In this document: positions 1 through 6,206 of the stretch, piece after piece
How the letters are laid out: every line of letters starts with the position of its first letter
How positions within the stretch are numbered: the first letter of the stretch is position 1
Assembly (NCBI GenBank): GCA_040905925.1
Contig: JBBDQO010000047.1
Location: 1 to 7,795 of the forward strand
DNA length: 7,795 nt
Origin: JALYNX01 sp040905925
GTDB lineage: Bacteria; Actinomycetota; Acidimicrobiia; Spongiisociales; ZC4RG35
Direction of reading: 5' to 3'
Notes under the pieces: generated by a model
What the model saw: the letters and a program-made list of their open reading frames with translations, nothing else
Told to the model about the DNA's origin: nothing
Databases searched by the model: none
Translations under genes and position numbers: made by a program

Positions 1-23
1 CGCCCTCTGGGGCGATATCTCCG

Positions 24-57
24 CGCCAGAACGGGAAGGGGTACCGCCAGAACGGGA
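24..57. repeat. Short tandem direct repeat just before lipB-lipA
   Basis: CGCCAGAACGGGA occurs twice, at 24-36 and 45-57, with a 21-base period; the second copy runs into the ATG of lipB-lipA. A 21-base period is two helical turns, which would suit a regulator binding one face of the DNA. It is also a multiple of three, so it may instead be a repeat in the coding sequence of an upstream gene, or in an N-terminal extension of lipB-lipA. The function is unknown. Confidence 0.4.
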
Positions 58-1718
58 TGCAGCCCCTCCTCCGCGTTCGCTGGCTTGGGCGGCTTCCCTA
101 CACCGAGGCATGGGACCTGCAGCGCGCCTTCCACGAGGGAAAGGTGCTCGGTCGGACTCCTGACGATTACTTGTTGTTGCTGGAGCACCCACCGGTGTTC
201 ACGATCGGGCGCAATGGGTCGATCACCAACCTCTTGGCAGAGCAGGCCGCGGTCGCCGCGGCGGGTGCCGAGATCCATCACGTCGATCGCGGTGGTGACA
301 TCACCTTCCACGGGCCGGGTCAACTCGTTGGGTATCCGATCATTTCACTGGATGACCCGAAGCAGATCGTCCCTTACGTTCGCCGTCTCGAAGAGACCCT
401 GATCCGCACCCTCGCTGGATTCGGGGTCGAGAGCTGGGCGGAGCCGGGCTTCACCGGGGTCTGGACCGCCAGGGGAAAGGTGGCAGCGATCGGGGTCAAG
501 GTGTCAAGAAGGGTGACGATGCACGGTTTCGCCCTCAACCTCCACCCTGACATGAGCTTCTTCGGGATGATGAACCCGTGCGGGATCAGCGACCGCGAGG
601 TGACCTCCGTCTCGGAGTTGGTTGGCCGCAAGGTGACCCTCGAGGAAGCGGTTGAAGCACTGATCCCCGTGTTCGCCGAAGTATTCGGGCATGCCGAGCC
701 GGAAACCCAGTATGCGGCGTTCGTGCGGGGCCAGGGCCGAAGCAGTGAGTTCGAGGTGGACCGGCTGTTGGCCAGTGGCACCTTCAGCGCGGAGAATCGG
801 GCCCAGGAACCGGTCTCGATCAATGGCCGGCTGCCGGGTGAACCGGAGCGCCCGAACTGGATGCGGGTGACGGCACGGATGGACGGCGAGTACCTCGAGT
901 TGAAGAAGTTGATGCGGGGCCTCGAGCTCAACACTGTATGTGAGGAGGCAAACTGCCCGAACATCTATGAGTGTTGGGGGATGGGCACCGCCACGCTGAT
1001 GATCCTTGGCGACAAATGCACCAGGGCGTGCTCGTTCTGCAATGTCACCACAGGAAAGCCAACCGAATTCGATGTGCTGGAGCCGTATCGGGCGGCGGAG
1101 GCGATCCGGAAGATGGGTCTCAAGCATGCGGTCATCACGTCGGTGAACCGGGACGATCTCGACGATGGGGGGTCGGGCGTCTTTGCCCACACCATCACCG
1201 AGACCCGCCGACAATCGCCGGGCACGGAGATCGAAGTCCTGATCCCGGATTTCAAGGGTGATCGGGAGGCGTTGCAGACTGTCATGGATGCCGTTCCCGA
1301 GGTGCTCAACCACAACACCGAGACCGTCCTCAGACTGCAGAGAGACATCAGGACCTCGGCCAACTACGGAAGATCTCTGGCCCTGCTCTGGCGCGCCAAG
1401 CAGATGAACCCGGGAGGTTTGGTCAAGTCAGGTTTGATTGTGGGCATGGGGGAGACCCGGGAGGAGGTGCTTGCCGCACTGGCCGATATGAAGGCGGTCG
1501 GCATCGACATCATCACCGTCGGGCAGTACCTGCGCCCGACGGCGCGACACCGGCCGATCCATCGCTATGTGCACCCCGAAGAGTTCGCCGAGTACAAGGC
1601 CTTTGGCGAGGGTCGTGGCATTCCCCACGTCGAGTCGGGGCCCCTGGTCCGTTCCAGCTATCACGCACGGGAGAGCCGGGAGGCGGTCCCGGTGACGATC
1701 GGGAGCACAGCCGGCTAG
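57..1718 (+). CDS. lipB-lipA: Bifunctional LipB-LipA fusion: octanoyltransferase plus lipoyl synthase
   Basis: One uninterrupted 553-residue frame carries two lipoate-biosynthesis enzymes that are normally separate. Residues about 5-215 are LipB, which moves octanoate from acyl-ACP to the target lysine of lipoyl domains: RGGDITFHGPGQ at 78-89, the conserved lysine of GKVAAIG at 141, and the catalytic cysteine in NPCGISD at 175. Residues about 262-553 are LipA, the radical-SAM enzyme that inserts two sulfurs: auxiliary-cluster cysteines 295, 300 and 306 (CEEANCPNIYEC), the CxxxCxxC SAM-cluster cysteines 321, 325 and 328, and RSSYHA at 532-537 with the serine that ligates the auxiliary cluster. 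Residues about 216-261 form a linker. Both halves keep their key residues, so both are probably active in the cytosol. The frame stays open to the window's left edge, so an earlier start is possible; ATG 57 is chosen because LipB homology begins right after it. Its ribosome-binding site is weak: GGGAAGGGG lies 15 bases upstream. Confidence 0.95.
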   Translation: MQPLLRVRWLGRLPYTEAWDLQRAFHEGKVLGRTPDDYLLLLEHPPVFTIGRNGSITNLLAEQAAVAAAGAEIHHVDRGGDITFHGPGQLVGYPIISLDDPKQIVPYVRRLEETLIRTLAGFGVESWAEPGFTGVWTARGKVAAIGVKVSRRVTMHGFALNLHPDMSFFGMMNPCGISDREVTSVSELVGRKVTLEEAVEALIPVFAEVFGHAEPETQYAAFVRGQGRSSEFEVDRLLASGTFSAENRAQEPVSINGRLPGEPERPNWMRVTARMDGEYLELKKLMRGLELNTVCEEANCPNIYECWGMGTATLMILGDKCTRACSFCNVTTGKPTEFDVLEPYRAAEAIRKMGLKHAVITSVNRDDLDDGGSGVFAHTITETRRQSPGTEIEVLIPDFKGDREALQTVMDAVPEVLNHNTETVLRLQRDIRTSANYGRSLALLWRAKQMNPGGLVKSGLIVGMGETREEVLAALADMKAVGIDIITVGQYLRPTARHRPIHRYVHPEEFAEYKAFGEGRGIPHVESGPLVRSSYHARESREAVPVTIGSTAG

Positions 1719-1720
1719 CC

Positions 1721-2230
1721 ATGGCGGGCCCGAACCGGCCCATGTGGACTTGTCCCCGTTGCGGACGATCTTTCGCCAATCTCAACCAGAGCCACTCCTG
1801 TCTCGACCTGAGTGCGGCTGAGCATCTCTCCGGGAAGAGCGACCTCGCGATGTCGATCTATGAGGCGGTTGTGGAGGCCCTGGAGAGATGCGGAGAGTTC
1901 AGGATCCACGCCCAGAAGACGAGGATCGTATTCATCACCCGGATGACCTTTGCCGGAGTATCGGTGGCCGAGCGCTGGGTGGATCCTTCGCTGATCTCTC
2001 CGACGGTGATCGACGATCCCAGGATCAGAAAGCTGTTCCTCTTCGGCCCGACCAGTTGGGGTCACTTGGTGAGGCTCACCAAGCCCGATGACATCGACCA
2101 GCAGGTCGAGGGCTGGCTCTGCGAGGCGTTGCGTCGTGGCGACCAGGAGACATTGGACCCTGACGCCGAAGTGGCCTCGGTCACCGGCAGATCTCTATCT
2201 CCGGGTCGACCTCTAGGACAGAAGCGTTGA
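1721..2230 (+). CDS. Zinc-ribbon protein with DUF5655-like domain
   Basis: This 169-residue cytosolic protein starts with a treble-clef-like zinc motif: cysteines 11 and 14 (CPRCGRSF), then NQSHSC with His25 and Cys27. The rest (about 40-138) resembles DUF5655: helical SIYEAVVEALERCG, then HAQKTRIVFITRMTFAGV, FLFGPTSWGHLVRLT and a DDIDQQVEGWLCEA helix. I know of no experimentally assigned function. The motif suggests Zn binding and possibly nucleic-acid or protein contact, which is inference. It begins 2 bases after the lipB-lipA stop, so it is probably co-transcribed with that gene. Met8 (ATG at 1742) immediately precedes the zinc motif and is an equally plausible start, because neither start has a good ribosome-binding site. 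The Arg/Pro/Gly-rich tail after about residue 150 looks disordered. Confidence 0.78.
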   Translation: MAGPNRPMWTCPRCGRSFANLNQSHSCLDLSAAEHLSGKSDLAMSIYEAVVEALERCGEFRIHAQKTRIVFITRMTFAGVSVAERWVDPSLISPTVIDDPRIRKLFLFGPTSWGHLVRLTKPDDIDQQVEGWLCEALRRGDQETLDPDAEVASVTGRSLSPGRPLGQKR

Positions 2231-2284
2231 ATCCGATTCTGGTGACGCAGGCTGAGACCGCTCGTTCGTTAACGTCTGCGGGCT

Positions 2285-3406
2285 GTGCTGGAGACCAAGA
2301 CCACGTCTGCCGTTGCGCGTCGCTTCGACCACGCCGGGCGAATCGGGCGGCTTCGCCAATTGATGTCCGAGTCAGGGACCGATGTGGTCATGCTCTCGGC
2401 GGGATCCGACCTCGCTTATTTCACCGGCTATGAGGCGGTCGCCTCTGAACGGCTGACGATGCTGGTTGTGAGTCAAAAGGGGAACCCGATGTTGCTCGTC
2501 CCCCAACTCGAAGCTCCCCGAGTCGGGCCCGGTCCTTTTGAGATGGAGGCGTGGAGCGACACCGACGATCCGATCGGGTTTGTCACACGGGCGGCTGGTC
2601 ATCCTCGACGGGTGGCCGTGGGTGACCACACCTGGTCGGCGTTCCTCGTTGCTCTTCAGAGGGAACTGCCCAACGTCGAATGGGGCATCGCATCGGCATT
2701 GACCAAGAACCTCCGTGTCCGAAAGGACCCCGAAGAGATCGCGACCCTGAGGGCCGCGGCCGAGAGTGTGGACCGTGTGTTGTCGAGAGCCGCGACCGAG
2801 GTCCGGTTTGCGGGGAGATCCGAGAGACAGGTGGCTCGCGACTTCGCCCTGTTGACCGTGGAAGAGGGCCATGAGGTCTCATCCTTCACGATCATTGGCT
2901 CCGGCCCCAACAGTGCCTCTCCCCACCATGAACCGGGGTTGAGGATGATGCGAGAGGGCGACCTGGTTGTCTGTGATTTTGGCGGCCGTGTGGGTGGGTA
3001 CTTCTCGGACGTGACCCGGACCTTCTCGATTGGAGCGCCGGGCTCTGAGGAGGTTGAGGTTCATGCTCTGGTCGAAGAGGCCAATCGTGTCAGCCGGTCG
3101 GTGGTAGGCCCGGGTGTTCCTTGTCAAGAGGTGGACCGCTGGGCGCGCAGCGTGATTGCAGGTGCGGGATATGGCCGATATTTCATTCATCGGACCGGCC
3201 ATGGAATCGGCCTCGAGGTTCACGAACATCCGTACATGGTTGAGGGGAACGACCTTGCCTTGCAGCCTGGAATGGCATTCTCGGTGGAGCCGGGGATCTA
3301 TCTTCCCGGGCGGTTCGGGGTGCGGATCGAGGACATAGTGGTTTGCACCGACCGCGGGGCCGACGTGTTGAACCAGGCAAATCGGGGATTGGTCGTGGTG
3401 GCCTGA
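2285..3406 (+). CDS. M24 family metallopeptidase (Xaa-Pro aminopeptidase/prolidase type)
   Basis: The 373-residue protein has the two-domain layout of PepP/PepQ. An N-terminal creatinase-type domain (about 15-140, with SGTDVVMLSAGSDLAYFTGY) is followed by the pita-bread catalytic domain (about 150-373). All five ligands of the dinuclear metal site are visible: Asp231 (CDFGG), Asp242 (SDVTRTF), His306 (HRTGHGIGL), Glu335 (VEPGIY) and Glu349 (RIED). The conserved substrate-side His is in SASPHHEPG (about 214). The expected reaction is removal of N-terminal residues before proline, or cleavage of X-Pro dipeptides, in the cytosol; the exact specificity cannot be read from sequence. The start is GTG. 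An in-frame TAA at 2270-2272 rules out a much longer form, and the next ATG (2363) would remove the first helix of the N-terminal domain. No clear Shine-Dalgarno precedes the GTG. Confidence 0.94.
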   Translation: MLETKTTSAVARRFDHAGRIGRLRQLMSESGTDVVMLSAGSDLAYFTGYEAVASERLTMLVVSQKGNPMLLVPQLEAPRVGPGPFEMEAWSDTDDPIGFVTRAAGHPRRVAVGDHTWSAFLVALQRELPNVEWGIASALTKNLRVRKDPEEIATLRAAAESVDRVLSRAATEVRFAGRSERQVARDFALLTVEEGHEVSSFTIIGSGPNSASPHHEPGLRMMREGDLVVCDFGGRVGGYFSDVTRTFSIGAPGSEEVEVHALVEEANRVSRSVVGPGVPCQEVDRWARSVIAGAGYGRYFIHRTGHGIGLEVHEHPYMVEGNDLALQPGMAFSVEPGIYLPGRFGVRIEDIVVCTDRGADVLNQANRGLVVVA

Positions 3407-3546
3407 TCCGCCCGATGACTGGTTGAGGGTGGTCCCGGCGTCTCTCGTAAGTGACAAGGTGATCTCATTCTGAGCAGCTGGCCTTCGGGCGCCACATTGG
3501 GTCGGGTCCCAAGGAGATAGCGTGATGGAGGTAGCATGCCCGCCCC
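3407..3546 (+). promoter_or_regulatory. Intergenic leader with two Shine-Dalgarno-like sites
   Basis: This 140-base gap is the longest non-coding stretch and the natural place for a promoter of the mau-like operon. TTGAGG (3423-3428) and GTAAGT (3447-3452) are spaced by 18 bases, a poor sigma-70 match that I do not rely on. Two purine-rich sites are clear: AAGGAGAT at 3511-3518 and GGAGGT at 3527-3532. The second is about 14 bases before the chosen ATG (3547), longer than usual. The first is well spaced for an ATG at 3525 that lies in a different frame. A small hairpin is possible with TTGGG (3497-3501) pairing to CCCAA (3508-3512), which would take up the first two bases of the upstream site. 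Confidence 0.3.
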
Positions 3547-4107
3547 ATGCCCCTCCACGCCGGCCCTGCTCTCGCTCTTTTTGGGCTGCTGGCCATCGCA
3601 GGGATCTTCAAGCTTCTGAGCCCTGGAGCGACCGCCGGCGCTCTCCGGGCGGCTCGGCTGCCCAACTCGGTGCTGACCGTTCGCGCTCTGGGTGTCGCCG
3701 AGTTGGGGGTGGGTGTGACGGGTATGGCCCTGGGTTCTTCGGTTGCTGCCGCTGCCGCAGCGATGTTCTTCGGCGGCTTCGCCTGGTTCGTCGGTTATGC
3801 CCTCCGGCACCGGCTGCCGATATCGAGTTGCGGATGCCTCGGCACCTCGGACACACCTCCGACCGGGTTGCACCTGGTCTTCAACCTGGTCGCCACCGTC
3901 TTCCTCATCGCCTGCGCCTTGTTTCCCATCGGCCCTGGGGGGGGTATAGGCAGCGCGTCTTGGGACTCAGCCTTGCCATTCGCCGTCTTCGTCGGTGTGA
4001 CCGTCTATCTCTTTTATGCCCTGATCGCGGTCCTGCCCCAAGGGAGACAGCCGGTGGATAGCGCGGTGAGCGTCTCGACTCCTCGTCGCAAGACTTCTCC
4101 TGTATGA
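3547..4107 (+). CDS. MauE-like membrane protein (disulfide-pathway type, CGCLG motif)
   Basis: This is a 186-residue integral membrane protein with hydrophobic segments at about 5-24, 45-63, 66-85, 107-127 and 141-163. Between the third and fourth lies SSCGCLG (Cys95 and Cys97), followed by GLHLVFN (His109 and Asn113). That arrangement matches the MauE/DoxX-like family. MauE is needed to make the methylamine dehydrogenase small subunit, together with MauD, and is thought to supply redox equivalents or disulfides. The flanking genes here, a Cys-rich exported protein and a MauD-like thioredoxin, support the same role for a different client. ATG 3547 is the only reasonable start, since a TAG lies in frame at 3532-3534. 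Its ATGA stop/start overlap with the next gene indicates coupling. The tail after about 165 is hydrophilic. The functional assignment is homology plus context. Confidence 0.78.
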   Translation: MPLHAGPALALFGLLAIAGIFKLLSPGATAGALRAARLPNSVLTVRALGVAELGVGVTGMALGSSVAAAAAAMFFGGFAWFVGYALRHRLPISSCGCLGTSDTPPTGLHLVFNLVATVFLIACALFPIGPGGGIGSASWDSALPFAVFVGVTVYLFYALIAVLPQGRQPVDSAVSVSTPRRKTSPV

Positions 4108-4250
4108 GTCGAGTGTTGGTGCAAAGGGCCGCCGAGTTGGTGGATCGGCCGGTCTCTCGAAGGGGGTTTCTCAGACGTTTCACATTGGCCGCCACCGCCC
4201 TGAGCGTGGCCCCGGTCACATACCTCCTCCGCCCGGGGACCGCATACGCC
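4104..4250 (+). other. Twin-arginine (Tat) signal peptide coding segment
   Basis: The first 49 codons contain SRRGFLRR, a close match to the S/T-R-R-x-F-L-K consensus, then a moderately hydrophobic segment and GTAYAA with an A-x-A cleavage site. Tat usually exports proteins folded in the cytoplasm. Because this cargo has 26 cysteines, disulfides presumably form at or after export, which fits the adjacent membrane redox genes. Confidence 0.85.
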
Positions 4251-5435
4251 GCCATCTGCTCCTGCTCCGGTCAGAGCTGCGACTGCGGCTCGACCTGCTG
4301 CGACGGCTACACCGAGTTCTGCTGCTCGACCTATGGCGTGAACGCCTGCCCAGCCGGAACGATCCCCGCTGGGTGGTGGAAGGCCGATGGTTCCGGGGTC
4401 TGTGACGCCGCGGCCGGCCCGCAACCCCGCTACTACCTCGACTGCAACCTCGTCGACTGTGGGTCGTGCGGTTGCGGCGGCTCCGGGGTGTGCAGCGGCG
4501 GCTGCCAGAACCCCCACACCTTCTCGTGCGGCTGCGCCAACGGGGACTGTGGTCTGCGCAAGGCAAGCTGCACTCACTTCCGCTACGGGCAGTGCAACCA
4601 GAACGTCGCATGTGTCGGGCCGATCGCCTGTCGGGTGGTGACCTGCACCCCTCCGTGGGTCTGGGACTCGAGCTGCACCACCACGTCGGCCACCGACAAC
4701 AACACGAGATTCCACAACGCCCCCTGTCTCCATCAGCCGGGACCGTGGCCCGCCGGTGCGCCGGTGGTGGGCGACTGGACCGGCAGCGGGCGGGATACGC
4801 CGGGGGTGTTCGCCAACGGCCGCTGGTACCTGAAAAGGGCGGATGGAGGCCCCGACATAGTCTTCGATTTCGGGTTGTCGGGTGACCTGGCGGTGGTCGG
4901 GGACTGGAACGGAGACGGCGTGGACACACCCGGCGTAGTGCGCGACGGGCAATGGTTCCTCCGAGATTCCAACAGCACCGGTTCCGCCGACCGGTCGTTT
5001 TGGTTCGGGAACCCGGGAGACTCGCCGTTTGCCGGAGATTGGACCGGCGACGGGAGCGACAAGCCCGGTCTCTACCGACGCTCCGACGGGTTCGCATACC
5101 TGCGCAACTCCCTTAGCCAGGGGATCGCCGATACCAGGTTCTTTTTCGGCAACCCCGGCGACCTGCCGCTCGCCGGCGATTTCGACGGGAGCGGGAGAGA
5201 CACCGTTTCCCTTTACCGGCCGTCCGAGCAGCGTTTCCACATCATCAACCGTCTCGGGGCCAACAATGGGGGGCTCGGCACAGCCGACTTCTCGTACACC
5301 TTCGGCAACCCGGGCGATCGGCCGCTGGTCGGGGACTGGGATGGCGACGGAGTTGACGGCCCGGGTGCCTATCGCAATCGTGGGTGGTACCTTCGAAACG
5401 AAAACTCCACCGGACCCCACGACATATTTATCTGA
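4104..5435 (+). CDS. Tat-exported Cys-rich MADH-light-chain-like domain fused to FG-GAP-type propeller
   Basis: This is a 443-residue exported protein. Residues 1-49 are a twin-arginine signal: SRRGFLRR at 18-25, a hydrophobic stretch at 26-42, and a likely AYA cleavage at 47-49. Residues 52-208 hold 26 cysteines, an even number suited to many disulfides. The part CPAGTIPAGWW through RYYLDCN (82-115) recalls the CPPGT...SWVASC...YRDCCG stretch of the methylamine dehydrogenase light chain. NVACVGPIACRVVTC (167-181) recalls its second cofactor stretch, but Ala169 sits where the second TTQ tryptophan would be. From about 222 there are five repeats of the type GDW(x)GDG(x)D, at 223, 266, 311, 358 and 410, with Ca-binding-like Asp/Gly loops and repeated FGNPGD: an FG-GAP-type beta-propeller region. 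Start overlaps the upstream stop (ATGA) with no Shine-Dalgarno, implying translational coupling. Enzymatic activity is unknown, and TTQ-dependent amine oxidation looks unlikely. Confidence 0.82.
   Translation: MSRVLVQRAAELVDRPVSRRGFLRRFTLAATALSVAPVTYLLRPGTAYAAICSCSGQSCDCGSTCCDGYTEFCCSTYGVNACPAGTIPAGWWKADGSGVCDAAAGPQPRYYLDCNLVDCGSCGCGGSGVCSGGCQNPHTFSCGCANGDCGLRKASCTHFRYGQCNQNVACVGPIACRVVTCTPPWVWDSSCTTTSATDNNTRFHNAPCLHQPGPWPAGAPVVGDWTGSGRDTPGVFANGRWYLKRADGGPDIVFDFGLSGDLAVVGDWNGDGVDTPGVVRDGQWFLRDSNSTGSADRSFWFGNPGDSPFAGDWTGDGSDKPGLYRRSDGFAYLRNSLSQGIADTRFFFGNPGDLPLAGDFDGSGRDTVSLYRPSEQRFHIINRLGANNGGLGTADFSYTFGNPGDRPLVGDWDGDGVDGPGAYRNRGWYLRNENSTGPHDIFI
4770..5432 (+). repeat. Five FG-GAP/VCBS-type protein repeats
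   Basis: Five degenerate units of 43-52 residues begin at GDWTGSGRD (223), GDWNGDGVD (266), GDWTGDGSD (311), GDFDGSGRD (358) and GDWDGDGVD (410). Each is followed by TPG/KPG/TVS and VF/VV/LY/AY, then an aromatic strand such as WYLK, WFLR or AYLR. Three of the linkers read FGNPGD (301, 348 and 400). The last unit stops after DIFI without the usual FG, so the final blade is short or is closed by another strand. Confidence 0.85.
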
Positions 5436-6139
5436 TGATGACTGCGATTCTCGTTATCGAAGGCTTGGCGATCCTGCTCCTCGGCCTGCTCGTGGTCGGT
5501 CTCCTCCGAAGCAACGCCGAGATCACCCGCAGCCTCCATCAGTTGGGCATCTCCGACCACGCCGGATCGGTGGCCGGGGCCCCCCGTCCCATGCCGCGTC
5601 TCACATCGGGCAGCGCAAAGGACATCATGGGACAGTCGCTCCAGGGCGCGGCGATGCAGGTCGGTGTGATCGGTCACCAAGGCCAAACGCTCTTGGCTTT
5701 CCTCTCTACCGGATGCTCGGCTTGCATCGGGCTTTGGGAGGGGCTGCAGGACAACGGCCGGCCGATCACGGTCGGTGGCGCCCGGCTGGTGGTGGTGACC
5801 AAGGGGGCGGAGGCCGAGAGCCCGTCTCGTCTCGCCCAGCTGGCGCCGGCCGGCGTCACCCTGGTCCAGTCGAGCGAGGCGTGGGACACCTACGGGGTGC
5901 CGGTCTCCCCGTATTTCGTGCTGGTCGACGGGTCGGAGGGCGCCATCGTCGGGGAGGGCTCGGCTACCTCCTGGGAACAGGTCCGGTCGCTGCTTGGCCA
6001 GGCGCTTGCCGATGCCTCCATCACCCGGACGGCGCGCATGCCGGATGGGGAGCTCCGGGCCGACGCCGAGCTGCGCAGGGCCGGGATTGGCCCCGGTCAT
6101 CCCAGCCTCTATCCCGACGGCCCTCCGATAAGCGAATGA
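5435..6139 (+). CDS. MauD-like membrane-anchored thioredoxin-fold protein
   Basis: The 234-residue protein has one N-terminal anchor (about 4-24) followed by a short coiled LRSNAEITRSLHQLG segment and an extracytoplasmic thioredoxin-like domain. The redox motif is FLSTGCSACIGLW, with Cys94 and Cys97 (CSAC). The likely cis-proline is Pro159 in VPVSPYFVLVD. This is the plan of MauD and related TlpA/DsbE-like proteins; MauD is required for stable MADH light subunit and probably works on its disulfides. Position directly after the Cys-rich gene and two genes after a MauE-like gene supports that reading. The start codon overlaps the previous stop (TGATG at 5433-5437) without a Shine-Dalgarno; a second ATG follows at once. 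A GTG at 5384 would add 17 basic residues but overlap the upstream gene by 52 bases. The tail (about 195-234) ends in GPGHPSLYP and has no assigned role. Confidence 0.8.
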   Translation: MMTAILVIEGLAILLLGLLVVGLLRSNAEITRSLHQLGISDHAGSVAGAPRPMPRLTSGSAKDIMGQSLQGAAMQVGVIGHQGQTLLAFLSTGCSACIGLWEGLQDNGRPITVGGARLVVVTKGAEAESPSRLAQLAPAGVTLVQSSEAWDTYGVPVSPYFVLVDGSEGAIVGEGSATSWEQVRSLLGQALADASITRTARMPDGELRADAELRRAGIGPGHPSLYPDGPPISE

Positions 6140-6143
6140 GCGG

Positions 6144-6206
6144 ATGACACCGGAAGTCGTTTCGATCGCAGACTCGGTCGCAGACGTGTTTCGAGGTGAG
6201 GGATGA
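6144..6206 (+). CDS. Possible 20-residue coupling micro-ORF
   Basis: ATG 6144 opens a 20-codon frame (MTPEVVSIAD..., ending RGEG) that closes with a TGA at 6204-6206, overlapping the ATG of the next gene at 6203 (ATGA). It starts 4 bases after the thioredoxin stop. Its whole length fills the 63-base gap between two operon genes, so it may keep ribosomes moving across the gap rather than make a working peptide. Only a weak purine run precedes it. Chance cannot be excluded for so short a frame. Confidence 0.3.
   Translation: MTPEVVSIADSVADVFRGEG
6193..6199 (+). promoter_or_regulatory. Strong Shine-Dalgarno GAGGTGA
   Basis: GAGGTGA matches the anti-Shine-Dalgarno well. It is 3 bases from ATG 6203 and 9 bases from the in-frame ATG 6209. 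The spacing favours 6209 (Met3 of the longer form) as the main start of the following gene, whereas ATG 6203 would suit stop/start re-initiation from the micro-ORF. Confidence 0.6.

Noticed and set aside
374..1363. Minus-strand open frames opposite lipB-lipA
   Set aside because: They are shadows of a gene with complete LipB and LipA motifs; no recognisable domain or start context.
2231..2284. Possible promoter between the DUF5655 gene and the M24 peptidase gene
   Set aside because: No -35/-10 pair or repeat stands out in these 54 bases; the genes may simply be co-transcribed.
3481..3490. GCC-TTCG-GGC hairpin as a terminator of the M24 peptidase gene
   Set aside because: The stem is only 3 bp with a mismatch outside it, and no T-run follows, so it does not support a rho-independent terminator.
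3522..4061. A 179-residue + strand frame overlapping the MauE-like gene, with a good Shine-Dalgarno
   Set aside because: The product is Arg/Pro/Cys-rich with no fold-like pattern, whereas the other frame gives five membrane segments and the CGCLG motif. Only the odd ribosome-binding site is kept, as a finding.
4014..5420. A 468-residue open frame on the minus strand opposite the Cys-rich/propeller gene
   Set aside because: It is the antisense of a strongly recognisable protein with Tat signal and repeats. Its translation is a low-complexity Val/Ala/Gly/Pro mix without motifs, as expected in GC-rich DNA.
3547..6139. A genuine methylamine dehydrogenase (mau) operon
   Set aside because: No heavy-chain or mauG gene is visible, the second TTQ tryptophan is not found by eye, and the light-chain-like domain is fused to a repeat module. 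Gene symbols mauA, mauD and mauE were therefore not assigned.
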